64,000 bases of DNA from Capra hircus (lineage: Eukaryota > Chordata > Mammalia > Artiodactyla > Bovidae). The notes beneath the pieces were generated by a model that did no database searches, had not been told where the DNA came from, and saw nothing but the letters and a program-made list of their open reading frames with translations. The DNA lies in the NCBI RefSeq assembly GCF_001704415.2, contig NC_030811.1, forward strand, positions 78,634,069-78,698,068, in the 5' to 3' direction. The position numbers and the translations under genes are program-made. Positions 33,155 through 43,888 of the stretch are shown here, in pieces (positions within the stretch are counted from its first letter, which is position 1; each line of letters begins with the position of its first letter).

Positions 33155-33862
33155 GGAGAGTGAAAAAGGTAGCGTAAAACTCAACATTCAAAAATCTAAG
33201 ATCATGGCATCTTGTCCCATCACCTCATGGCAAATAAATAGAGAAACAATGGAAACAGTGACAGACTTTATTTTCTTGGGCTCCAAAATTATGGCATATG
33301 GTGACACAGCCATGAAATTAAAAGACACTTCCTTCTTGGAAGAAAAGTTATGACAAACCTAGACAGCATATTAAAAGACATTAGTTTGCTGACAAAGGTC
33401 CATCTAGTCAAAGCTATAGTTTTTCCAGCAGTCATATATGGATGTGAGAGTTGGACCATAAAAGAGGCTGAGCACCAAAGAATTTATGCTTTTGAACTGT
33501 GGTGCTGGAGAAGATTCTTGAGAGTCCTTTGGACTGCAAAGAGATCAAACCAGTCAATCCTAGAGGAAATCAATCTTAAATATTCACTGGAAGAAGTCAT
33601 GATGAAGCTTCAAGCTGAAGCTCCAATACTTTGGCCACCTGATGTGAATCGCTGACTCATTGGAAAAGACCCTGATGCTGGGTAAGGTTGAAGGCAGGAG
33701 GAGAAGGGGATGATAGAGGACAGGGTGGTTGGATGGCATCATCAACTCAATGGACATGAGTTTGAACAAGCTCCAGGAGATGGTAATGGACAGGGAAGCC
33801 TGGCGTGCTGCTATCCAAGGGTTCTCAAAGAGTTGGACATGACTGATTGACTGAACAACAAA
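33155..33862 (+). mobile_element. BovB LINE 3' end, plus strand
   Basis: 'ggagagtgaaaaaggtagcg' to 'gactgattgactgaacaaca'. The frame at 33350-33655 reads 'IYGCESWTIKEAEHQRIY'. Several small deletions compared with its relatives (for example near 33301-33310 and 33370-33380) disrupt the frame. Confidence 0.92.
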
Positions 33863-34159
33863 TAGTTGCTTGCCATATATAATTTAACAGAATATAAAGA
33901 AATGTTTTATACTTTGTTACATTAAAAATCTTGGCCTAATTGACATTCTGAATGCATCTTTTGTTCACATTGATTCACTGTTCATTGATAGTTTTTGAAT
34001 CTCTGCTCTTCTCTGTTTATTCTTCTTCTTTCTTTGTTCTGACAAGATTTAAAACTGTGCTGAAAATGATGTTTCTCCAGAGTGATTCTTCAGAGCTAGC
34101 TGAGAGGCTTTCTTCCAGGTTACAGTCCTCAGTCAGTCAGTTCAGTAGCTCAGTATCGA

Positions 34160-34325
34160 AGTATTGTTAATTTACAACGTTGTGTTAGTTTCAAATGTAC
34201 AGCAAAGTGATTCATATTTTTTCCATTATAGTTTATTACAAAATATTGAATATATTTCCCTGTGCTCTATAGTAGGTTCTTGTTGTTTACCTACTTTATA
34301 TGTATTTGTGTGTATATATTAAAGA
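34160..34325 (-). mobile_element. L1 3' end fragment, minus strand
   Basis: 'aatttacaacgttgtgttag', 'gtacagcaaagtgattcata', 'ccctgtgctctatagtaggt': the reversed 3' terminus of an artiodactyl L1. Confidence 0.82.
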
Positions 34326-34426
34326 GGAGTTTAGGAGAGCTGTAATTTTGGGCTACTTGTTGTCTGCTACTGCTACACATTGCATTCCAAATGATAGACT
34401 GGTTTGTGTGTTTTTTAATTAAAATT

Positions 34427-34466
34427 TTGAGTGTGTGTGTATGTGTGTGTGTATGTGTGCGTGTTG
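34427..34466. repeat. (GT)n microsatellite, interrupted
   Basis: GT repeat with AT and GC interruptions ('gtgtgtgtgtatgtgtgtgt'). Confidence 0.93.
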
Positions 34467-34502
34467 CTCACAAGAGGAGAAGAGAAAGAGAAAGTGTGGG
34501 AA

Positions 34503-34712
34503 ACAGAGGAGCTGTGCTGTGCTTTGCTCTGTCGCTCAGTGGTGTCCGACTCTTTAGACCCCATGGACTTATCCCACTAGGCTGCTCTGTCCATGGGGAT
34601 TCTCCAGGCAAGAATACTGGAGTGAGTTGGCATGCCCTCTTCCAGGGGATCTTCCCAAACCAGGGATTGAGCCCAGGTCTCCCTCTTTACCTCTGAACCA
34701 CCAAGGAAGCCC
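34503..34712 (-). mobile_element. Bov-tA SINE, minus strand
   Basis: 'gctcagtggtgtccgactct', 'ccaggcaagaatactggagt', 'ggatcttcccaaaccaggga' and the reversed head 'accaccaaggaagcc'. Preceded by a GA-rich and GT-rich region. Confidence 0.94.
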
Positions 34713-36370
34713 GGGGGAGAGGAGAGGGCCTTCTAAAACACAAGACACAAGGCAGAGGCCCCTCTGGCTCAGCCCTAACAGGGTGTTTTCCGATAGTTGT
34801 GAGAATGTGTGATAATGACCAACCTGAGTTCAGTCTAAGTAGACCCCAGTACATGCATAAGGCCTTGGTGTTGAGCATCCATCTCTAGGCTAATCCAGCT
34901 GGGTTTAATTTAGCAAAAGAGCCTGGATGGCTATCTGTTAAACAGCTACCTGACTGGATTTTCTCTGATGAGATAGGACCCAGCTGACTCTTTGCTCTAT
35001 AAACTATTATTTATCATGTTTTTAGGAAGTCTGGGTACTTAATAGAGTAATGATTGTCTGAAAGACAGATTGTACATGTGCAACTATTCTATTTTCTGGA
35101 TGAATGCTATTCTTATCATCTGTTCCTTAATACAGGGAATATGTGCTTAGTATTACATGTATACAGTCTTCACTTGCAATAACAAATTTTGAAAAAAAAA
35201 ATCTTACTAAGAATTTTATTGTTTTATTTTAAAACCCCATCTTATTTATATTATTTTACTGTTTTAAAAATTAACTTGTTTGTAATTAAGGCTTAAAAGG
35301 TAGTTGGTAAACCATTTAACTCCAAACAAGAATATGTTACTTATATGTTAGTAAGTTTGGTTATCAGCACAATATTCATTTTCTATGAATGTAAATATAT
35401 GTTATTATTTTTATAACTATTGTTTAAATAGGCAGACCAGAAAAGAACTCACAATCACCAGAAATATATGTATGGTTAGGCCTCTCAAGATGACTGTTCT
35501 ATTGCTGTTTGTATATCTCCTGTTTGACCAATGACTGCTTCGTCTATATCCTTCTCATATGACTGACCATCCTAATATACTTGTTCCAGGACCCAGCTTA
35601 TGATTGTTTCTTATTGTAAAGGCAGTGGTGGGGTGGGGAAGCAGAGAGTTCCTGTGAGCTAAGTAAAGGTATTTTAGCTTTATGTTTATCATATGGAAGG
35701 CAGAGTTCCCAGAGATGGGCCACTTTGTATAATTTAAACTTATAGGCAGTATCCTTTTAGTGATTAACTTGTAGCAGAATACAAAGTTTCTTCCATATTA
35801 CATATTTGCCATCTTTTGACTAGAGTTCAGCCATGTGGCTTGCTTTAGCCAATAGAAGAAACATGCCAGTTTTAAGTCTAGACCTTAAGAAACATTTTGG
35901 TTTATCATTTGCTTTCTTGTGCTTCTGCTGTCACCATAAAAATTTGTTTGGGCTATTCTGCTCATCCCAGAAAAGAATGAAACCATGTGAGGCAGAGACA
36001 CTGCCAAGTCATCCTATCTTATGTATAGGCTTACCATGGATACAAGAGTGATAAGCTACTAAATTTTGAAGAGAATTTGCTATTAATAATAGTTAATCAA
36101 TGTACTTTTAGGGTTTACTTATCTCATAAAGCTAGAATTCTGGAAAAGGAAATCCCAGAGTAGTATAATCTTTCAAGTATATTATCATAGATCCAAATTA
36201 TTCAATATTACTCTTCCATCAAAATTTTTATTTCATGGCTTTTTCATGCTCTGGTCAGAAAATGGTTGCTGCACTTATATACTTCAAATGCATGTTCTAG
36301 GTAGGGGTAGGGGGAAGGAATGGGAACAGGCTGGAGTCAAGAAATCAAGAAGGCTTTTAGATCCGTCTCT
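34713..36370. other. Intergenic DNA with possible ancient LTR-like fragments
   Basis: Two blocks look like decayed LTR material. 35440-35660 ('cttgttccaggacccagctt') and 35690-36060 ('catgtggcttgctttagcca', ending 'acaagagtgataagctacta') resemble old ERV/MaLR-type LTRs. Identification is weak. No gene. Confidence 0.35.
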
Positions 36371-36375
36371 TAAAA

Positions 36376-36402
36376 CAAACAAACAAACAAAACAAAACAA
36401 AA
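36376..36402. repeat. (AAAC)n / (AAAAC)n simple repeat
   Basis: 'aaacaaacaaacaaacaaaa' run. Confidence 0.9.
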
Positions 36403-36507
36403 AGAACCTCTCCATTTAAGTCCCTCTTTAGCTTCAACAAACGTCTCATTGTCCAGAATGGGATTTCATAACCACTCTTTTTCTTAAGGTAGGATAGTAA
36501 GGAAACC

Positions 36508-36609
36508 CTCTGTTTTCCTGATTTCCCCATGCTGAATCTGAATTTGTCCTTTCAACACTTACAAGATTACAAATTAGGGGCATCTGAGTCAATATGGATT
36601 GCAGCTATA
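36508..36609 (+). repeat. Direct repeat copy 1 of an unrecognised element
   Basis: A 102-bp segment starting 'ctctgttttcctgatttccc' and ending 'ttgcagctata'. It aligns without gaps to 37606-37707, with about 14 mismatches by eye. It is followed within 15 bp by a segment (36622-36676) resembling 38402-38455. Confidence 0.85.
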
Positions 36610-37605
36610 TCTTCTGTAGCAGTGAAAGGCAAAACAAACATGGGTTATAAATGCCTTTGGAGAACTAACCTGCCATGTCTGTCACAATCTCTTAGTGACT
36701 CAATATCTTATTTCTAAGTTCAGAGTTAAGGTACTCACCTTCTCCATGAGAGACATAATCTAAAAGTATGATTTGTTAATGCATCCAGTTTCAAGTTTAG
36801 GATATCAGGGTCACATGAAGTTTTTCTAAAAGATATAGATGTGACCAGATAGCATATAGATTTAAATGACAAGTTATTTGTTTTGATGTATTCAGTTACA
36901 GTGAAAGAGAACTGTGAGATACCTGAAATAAAATTTTCATTTGGAGAAAGGGAGAATGATAAGTAAAAAACAACTTATCCATTACTGTTATCTAATCCTG
37001 CTCTTTAGGAAAAGGGATAACTTTCTCTTATGATGGAGAAAAATCCTCAGTCTATCTTTACTTCTGTTCTTGGGAAGACCTGCTTTATCTCTCATTCTCC
37101 TTCTTGATACCTGAGGTGGACATGGGAGATGATACCTTTACTAAGGGCTATGGAACTTTCTCGAGTTCTCTTCTGTTGGTCTGAGTTTAGGGGCCTGGAA
37201 TTTATCTTAACTTTGGACATTCACTTGCTCTTGAGATTATATTCAGAAAATAAATGGCAATTTAATTCTCTTTAAAATTAGTAAGTGCTCAGTTAATATG
37301 TGTTTGGTCATATCCAGGAGAAAGTAATTACAGATCTCATCTATATTTAATCCTAAACTTCAAACATTTTGATTCTTAGGTGTCTGACTTTCTACTCTCT
37401 CCATTTTCCTGACCCTTAATTTGATGCAATTTCTTTGATGAAATTTAAAAATGGGGACTTAAGTGAAGTTTTTTAGCTACTTACAAACCTTTGAATGGCA
37501 GTCTGTTTTAAGAGGCTTGAGAAATACTAAAGAGGTTCACTTGTATTTCCTGTAAGGCTGATACTTACCCCCTGCAACATTTAACATTTTCAAATACACA
37601 GGCTC

Positions 37606-37707
37606 CTCTGTTTTTCTGATTTCCCCATCCTGAACTTGAATCTGTCCTTTCAACACTTACAAGATTCCAAATTATGGTAATCTTAGTCAATACAATTTGC
37701 AGCTATA
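37606..37707 (+). repeat. Direct repeat copy 2 of an unrecognised element
   Basis: The second 102-bp copy, 1098 bp downstream of copy 1. Here the segment resembling the neighbour of copy 1 lies about 700 bp further on (38402-38455). The two loci may be copies of one old repeat, with an internal deletion in copy 1. Confidence 0.85.
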
Positions 37708-38852
37708 AAGAACATCTCTCTTTGATTTGCAAATTTGGTGGACCAAATCTGGAAGGCTCAGTCTGTCCGGTGGAAGTTTGCTGAAATTGTCACTGGTCAA
37801 GATTCTGAATTTTCTTATTATTTTCGTTAAAGTTGAAACCTGAGTCAGCAAGTCATCTATAGCAGGGAATGTTTTTCTTCATATAGCAAGAATCAATACC
37901 CTCCTTCCCAGAAACTGTCAGGACCTTGTCTCTCATTTTCCTATTGCTTTTATACTTGGCAAAATTAATATTTTCACTTTTGTTTGTTTAGCACCCCAAT
38001 TTTTAGGCACACATTCTGTATTTGTTAAAATTCTGTTTGGCTGCAAATAAAGTCAGGCTCAACAACTATGAGCTTTTTATATTCCACTGAATAAGGAGCC
38101 TGGGGTTGTTATTCAATGACAAATCCTTCCCTTTTCCTAATTGCCATTCTATACACATGTCTTTTGCCACTAGCCTTAAGATGATCCTGTTCTCCTAGAT
38201 ATTACATCAAATTCCAGATGGAAGAAGGGGGAAAGCAAAAGGCTAAAGGCAAGGAGATGGACTTAAATCTATTCCTTTCAAAACTTTGCCAGAATTCCTA
38301 CTCAGCAACTTCTGTTCACATTTCCTGGGCAGAACTGATTCTCATGTTATGGCCTCTCAGGCAATCAGGGAAAATGAGCTACTGTTCCAGCCTGATTATT
38401 AGAGGGAAAAAAGGCGGAAATTGGGGTTATGAATGGCTTTTGTGTAGCTAACTCATAGTGCTACCTTAGTTTTCTTTCTTAGATTAGGAACTCAAAACTG
38501 TATTTCCTAAAATCATGCTAAATTGTTTATATTTTCAGTTAGGAATTTCTTTTCTAATGAAAGTTTTCTTTCTGTTGCATTTAGAATATTTGATACCAGT
38601 CTTAAAAATTTTTAATCCATAGTTTGACATCTGTTTCAGATTAAAGCATATTCTTTTGTTTTGTACATATTTATTAATAAAATGTGATAAACATCTAATA
38701 GAAATCCCAAGGCTTTCATATTTAGAGCATAATTTCATATTAGAGCTCTAAATATTTAGAGCATATGCTCAATACAAGTAAGACTTGCTGAGGTTTCATG
38801 AATAGAACAAAGAAAATGGTGTTAGAAGATTCATCTTTTGGCCAGATACCAT
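37708..38852. other. Intergenic DNA, probably old repeat sequence, no gene
   Basis: Contains the 38402-38455 segment related to 36622-36676. A 77-codon frame (38218-38451, plus) has no domain and overlaps this repeat-like DNA. Confidence 0.4.
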
Positions 38853-38972
38853 AAGATCTTTGAGCATCAGATTCTCTATTGTAAGGGTGAAATAATAATA
38901 TCTATTTCATAGAAAGCTTGTGAGATTTAATTAAAATAATGACTGTGAAAACAGTTTGTGAAGTATGAATCT
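38853..38972 (+). mobile_element. MIR SINE, diverged
   Basis: 'gggtgaaataataatatcta', 'tttcatagaaagcttgtgag' and 'atttaattaaaataatgact' follow the MIR core pattern (cctcatctgtaaaatg, then tacctcatagggttgttgtg in the consensus as I remember it). An ancient mammalian SINE. Confidence 0.6.
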
Positions 38973-39090
38973 GTATGTATCATGACTATTAGTCACAAAT
39001 TCACCCCCAAACTAATAGGAAGTAAGGTTTTTTGTTTGTTTGTTTTGTTTTGTTTTTTTTGAGAAATAATGATATGCACAATGGATTTAG

Positions 39091-39105
39091 ACACACACAC
39101 ACACA
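39091..39105. repeat. Short (CA)n repeat
   Basis: 'acacacacacacaca' run. Confidence 0.85.
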
Positions 39106-39221
39106 GACATTTAAGATCTCTAGACATCCACATTCATGTAAACTTTTTCTTCCTATCTTCTTTGAAGATAAAAGAAAATCCATTATTTTGCTGTGTTTCT
39201 CTAAAATAATTTTCTGCTCTC

Positions 39222-39306
39222 TAAGGATCTTCCTGACCCAGGGATCAAACCCTGGTCTCCTGCACTGCAGGCAGATTCTTTACCATCTGAGCCACCAGGG
39301 AAGCCC
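39222..39306 (-). mobile_element. Partial Bov-tA SINE (head half), minus strand
   Basis: 'aggatcttcctgacccaggg', 'ttctttaccatctgagccac', 'cagggaagccc': only the tRNA-derived half of the SINE. Confidence 0.9.
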
Positions 39307-39462
39307 TTTTAAGTGTTGGTAACTACAGATAATTCATTTGATAAAGTTTGACTCTTTTTAGGTTAACTTAATGTGAGTACAGTTGGGCACTTTTGAGGAG
39401 GCTACTGTTTTCTTATCAAGTAAGTGTCCTTGCAAAGGTAAATTAATAATGGGCTCCTTGTA

Positions 39463-39591
39463 GGACTTCCCTGGCAGTCCAAGGATAAAAATCTGTGCTT
39501 CAGCTGCAGGGAGCATGGGTTTCATCCCTTGCTGGGAAAATAAGATCCCACATTCTCTGCATGGTTCATCAAAAAAAATTTTAAAAAAAAA
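39463..39591 (+). mobile_element. CHR-2-like SINE, plus strand, with A tail
   Basis: 'aggacttccctggcagtcca', 'cttcagctgcagggagcatg' and 'ataagatcccacattctct' then an A-rich tail (39570-39591). A short CHR-family SINE. Confidence 0.82.
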
Positions 39592-39936
39592 ACCATGAAT
39601 TTAACTTCCAAATTTGGAGATTTCAAAAACATATATCATTTCATGTATAGAAGAATCCTATTTCTAATCTGTGTACCCAAATTTTTTTCTTGACTTATTA
39701 ACACTTTGAATTTAAGGGTTAATTTAATAAAATACTGATAAATGAAGGAGTTCAGGACCCCAGAATATGGGTCTTTGGTATATTTATTATTCTGGGTTAA
39801 AGGTACTTGAAAAATAAAAAATACAGGGAGCGGCTTTCTTTGAACTCCTTGCATCTGCCTAAAAACATCATCCCAAATGAACTCAACTGCATAAGTCCTC
39901 TCACCAGGAGTTTCATCAACCAGGGTAGGTTGATTC

Positions 39937-40330
39937 TGTTAGGTAGTTAGAATAGGAAAGAGGAGTACAGGATGGAGGTGGCTAAAAGTCAAGGAAGGGA
40001 AAAGCCCACAAAAATAGAACAAAGGAAGTTCTAAGGACCAGAATGAGGACCTCAGGTAAAACAAAGAGCACTTTTGGCTAGCCCAACTGACAAAGGGCAG
40101 GCCCAGAGGGAGGAGAAAAAAATATATAAAAAGAGAAGCCAAAATTGGGCTGGAGGCCTCTCTTTTTGCATCTTTTTGGGTTGGCATTCCCTCACTCCTC
40201 AAGGATGAATTTTCCTTTACTTTCTAAATAAAACTGAGCTGTAACACAGGGCTATAACAATGGTCTGTCCGAGGGCTGTAACGCTTCAATTTTTTGTTGC
40301 GATGAGACAAAACTGAGGAAATTGCAAACT
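39937..40330 (+). mobile_element. Endogenous retrovirus LTR, plus strand
   Basis: LTR-like architecture: possible TG start at 39937, TATA box 'atatataaaaag' (40121-40132), polyadenylation signal AATAAA (40228-40233) about 100 bp further on, and a U5-like 'gcttcaattttttgttgcga' region. No gag, pol or env sequence is attached, so it is a solo or fragmentary LTR. The exact ends and family were not determined. Confidence 0.7.
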
Positions 40331-40504
40331 CCCCCAAGAATTATTATCCAAGAAAATGATAAGGAAGTGGAAAAAATGGTAATACACACACACACAAAAC
40401 AAAACTGTTATACCTCCCAATAATCTTCTAAGGATTCATTCACATTTCCTAAAAATCTTTGTCTCTCTCCTAACTTACCTACATCTCCCTCTTCTTTCCT
40501 CTAT

Positions 40505-41085
40505 TAGGACAACAGACAGTTCCTTGGCATTGTTAAACCCAAGTCCCCGGGCCCAATGCACAGTAAGGCCAAACAAGTCAAAACACTGGAATTTGGAGAA
40601 GAGAATCTTTATTGCAGAGCCAAGTGAGGAGAATAAGCAGTTTATGCTCAAAATAGCTGAACTTAATGGATTCCAGGCAAGGTTTTATAAAGACAGTATG
40701 AGGGGAGAGAGTCTTAGAGTGAGTGATCAGCTCATGGACCTTCTTCTGGTCATTGGTGGTGAAGTAACAGAGTGATGTTTTTGGAATCTCAGTCATCAAC
40801 CTCTGGTCCAACCAGTCTAAAGTCTCCAACTTGTGGTCAGCACATAGTCACCATCCTTCTCCTGGGTGGGTGTTCTTAGTTTTTGCCTAGCAGCTCAAAG
40901 GTATGCATCAGATTGTTATCTATATCCATTCAGAAGGAACTAGGAGTCCTGTGATTCTATTGTTATAATCATTAACTGCTTGAGCCTCCTCTTTGAAACT
41001 CAGGTAAAACCTAGGAGACTAAAGCTGTTTCTTTTACAACAAGAAATAGGGGGCATGTACCCAGTAAGGCCGCACAGGCTTCTGC
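40505..41085 (-). mobile_element. Endogenous retrovirus LTR, minus strand
   Basis: Read on the minus strand it has a TATA-like 'tttataaaacc' (complement at about 40681-40691) and AATAAA (complement at 40608-40613), about 75 bp apart in the right order. The body is unlike the neighbouring plus-strand LTR. The 83-codon plus-strand frame here is an antisense artefact. No internal retroviral genes. Family probably ERV1-like, not certain. Confidence 0.65.
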
Positions 41086-41283
41086 TCAGTTTCAGTATCT
41101 GTGGGAGATTGATCCTCCGACCACTGCAGATACCACATTCCACAAATGCTCAAGTTTCTTATGTAAAATGTACAGTCTCCTCTCTTTAACCATTGGTTTT
41201 CATCCCTGTGCTCAGATCTGTGGATTCAACCAATAGGGAATAGGAAGCCCACAGATGGAAAGGATCAACAGTATGTATAAGCT
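41086..41283 (+). mobile_element. MER2-like (Tigger-related) DNA transposon fragment
   Basis: 'tcagtttcagtatctgtggg', 'aaatgctcaagtttcttatg' and 'gtggattcaaccaataggga' near the other end match both termini of the MER2-type consensus as I remember it. The interior appears deleted. Confidence 0.55.
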
Positions 41284-41603
41284 TTCAATTCTTACCTCTT
41301 TTCTGAGTATTCAGTTTTTTCTGGCTTGATACCTCTGGGCAAGTTATATTAAAATTTAGTAACTGTGTATACCTTATTCTCTTTTCAACCTGCCTGTAAT
41401 CAGCTTATTTCAAAGACCCAGACGTAGAACCTAGGAGGGTAGTCTTTCATTCCCTATTGACATGTGCAAAATAAAACAATTTTTGCAAATTTTTTGTCTC
41501 GCTTTGTTTAGTGGTTCTTAAATTTATTCCATTATAGTAAAATAATTATATTGCATTTTCTCTTCACTTACAATCACTAACATCTATTGACATTGTTATA
41601 AAT

Positions 41604-41649
41604 TTACATTTGAAGATATAAAATGCTTACATTTGAAGATATAAAATGC
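41604..41649. repeat. Perfect 23-bp tandem duplication
   Basis: 'ttacatttgaagatataaaa' + 'tgc' occurs twice in direct succession (41604-41626, 41627-41649). Confidence 0.97.
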
Positions 41650-43084
41650 TTGTTATCTGGCCTGTTAAGCAATTGTAATCTAGAGACTGTTTGCACCAAC
41701 TGACAAGAAGGGGCTGAGTGTTAGACTCTCCATTTGTCTTATGTTGTGACTCACTCTGTTATTTGCTACCAGAAACATCTAATGGAAACAGCATGCTTTC
41801 ATTTTATGGCTGTTCTTCCAAGCTGGCAAAGAAGTGAAATGGTGAGGCAAACCTAAATTGCAAAATCTAATCTAGTTATTGAAATATGACAGTAGGTACC
41901 TAGCTCTGTAACTGTTAATGCCTGTTATTTTCTACTGATGCTGCTGATGAGTTACATGCACAGAAAATCATTGTTAGTTAGCAGTAAATTATTCATACTT
42001 CCTCTATTTTTCATGGTATTGATCAAACATGTGACATTCCTTTCAATTATTCTGCAGTCTATGCAACACGCTACAGACCTAATAAATACTTTATTGAAAG
42101 ACTATCATTTTTGTCACAGAAAATTGTAAGTCATGGAGATATTTATCAATAAATATTGAGATCATTGTAACAGCAATATTATTAACTCTGAATGAAGTGA
42201 GCCTTACCTAGAATAATCTGTAAGGATATCATATTTATTTTTCTTTTTTTCAGTAATATACAAATAAGATTTTCCTGCAGTTTGGAAAAAACCTACAAGC
42301 ACATTTTGAAATCTGGCTGTTATAAATGAAGACTTTTGTTTAATATCATGACCCAATTCTTTTTAAAACACAATTTTATAAATAAATATAGTTATTAGAA
42401 AACTCATATTCTTTTCCAGCGTCATAGATCTTGGTTTTCTTATAACATATAGTAGTTTATAGACTATTTTTCTATTTTCCAAAGATGAAAAGTTAAATCA
42501 CTTCACAAGATATTTTATTACTACAGATACACTGAAATTTTTGGTGGCTATAGCAGAAAAGTAGATAGGAATAAATCTTCAGCTAATATCCAAAGAGGGG
42601 GGATATGTGATTTAATGTTGCCATTTGTCTGTCTTGAAAATGATTAGTTTGGGAGCAGACTAATGCACTGATCTCTTTTTACCATGATACAGAAATCTTT
42701 AGAAACCAGCTATAGTTAAATACATTTCTACCAGGAAAAAAGAAAAAGTCGTAATTTACAAACACTTAATTTTAGTCCTACCTCTGGTTAGTACTTAATC
42801 AATTAGCCTATATTTTTAAAAAATATCTACTAACTGTCAAATATTGTGATTATTATTGGAGACCTAGAGCTGAATGAAGTGAATGAAATGAGCCTTACCC
42901 GGAACAATCTTGCCCTTGCCCTCATGGCACTCACAGTTTGGTAATCTAAGCTGGGTAACCATACAAGCCCCAAAGATAGAGATATATGAAATATACTCAG
43001 CCTATAAAGAAGATGTGTTAGCTGGTCTGAGGAAATCTAGAGAGGCTTCATGGAGGGAAAATCATGTTTGTTTTTGTTTTGGTT
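41650..43084. other. Intergenic DNA, no gene; a weak L2/MIR-like stretch
   Basis: 42890-43060 ('cttgccctcatggcactcac', 'agaggcttcatggaggg') resembles an ancient L2-type repeat. Short similar segments occur at about 42192 and 42883 ('gaatgaagtgagccttacc' and 'gaatgaaatgagccttaccc'). A (GGGG) run sits at 42595. No coding sequence recognised. Confidence 0.4.
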
Positions 43085-43742
43085 TGTGGTAGATGAATTA
43101 ATGCCCCCCTAAAAAGGCCACATCCTAAACCCTTACACCTGTATACTACATATTACATTATATAGTAAAAGGAACTTTGCAAAATGATTAAGTTAGGGAT
43201 CCTGAGATAGGAAGACATGCCTGGATTACTTAGTTTTCATGCGCTTGCATGCACAGTAATTTGCAACCCCATGGACCATAGCCACCAGGCTCCCTTCCAT
43301 GGGATTGCCCAGGCAAGAATACTAAAGTAGGTACCATTTCCTTCTCCAGGGGATCTTTTCCACCCAGGGATTGAACCTATGTCTCCTGTGTCCCCTGCAT
43401 TAGCAGTGGATTCTTTACCACTGAGCCACCTGGGAAGCCTTAGTTCTCATATGTGGGAAAAAAGGGAAAGAGAGCAGGGGATGTGGAGACAGAAAGCAGA
43501 GACTGAAGAAAATGTGCAGCCACTAAACAAGCAATCAGGCGGCCTCTAGAAATAGGAGAGGGGAAAGAAATACAGTCTTCCCTCCAGAAGGAACATAACC
43601 ATACTGACTCCTTGACCAGTAACACTCTTTTGACCAGTAACAACTCATTTTGAGTATTAGCCTTCACAAATTAAATTGCAGGATAATGAATTTGTGTTGT
43701 TTTACGTGATAATTTGTTACAGCAGCAATAGGAAACTAACAC
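43085..43742 (+). mobile_element. Old LTR (MaLR-type), split by a SINE
   Basis: Begins 'tgtggtagatgaattaatgc' and ends 'aatttgttacagcagcaata' + 'ggaaactaacaca'. This is the classic ending of MaLR-type LTRs, with an A-rich 'ggataatgaatttgtgttgt' before it. It is interrupted at 43241-43438 by a Bov-tA. No internal retroviral sequence. The minus-strand frame at 43440-43667 is chance. Confidence 0.7.
43241..43438 (-). mobile_element. Bov-tA SINE, minus strand, with target-site duplication
   Basis: Reversed Bov-tA with 'cccaggcaagaatactaaag' and head 'ccactgagccacctgggaag'. It is flanked by 'cttagttttcat' (43229-43240) and 'cttagttctcat' (43439-43450). Its tail part is shortened. Confidence 0.94.
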
Positions 43743-43888
43743 ATTGTGTTCTATGTTTAACTATTTAGCATCTGAATACTCTTTCTATAGTTTGATAATT
43801 CTGTACTATTTGACATAGGAGCAAATATTGTCACCAGAGAGACTCGCATTTCCAGTTCTCTGGCAGAAAGAGCATGAGACAGACTACT

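Noticed and set aside
34131..34157. Separate BovB or SINE fragment ('cagtcagttcagtagctcag')
   Set aside because: Too short to tell from chance; only about 25 bp resemble the BovB tail.
40524..40775. 83-codon plus-strand open frame
   Set aside because: It overlaps the minus-strand LTR, including its reversed AATAAA and TATA, so it is an antisense artefact.
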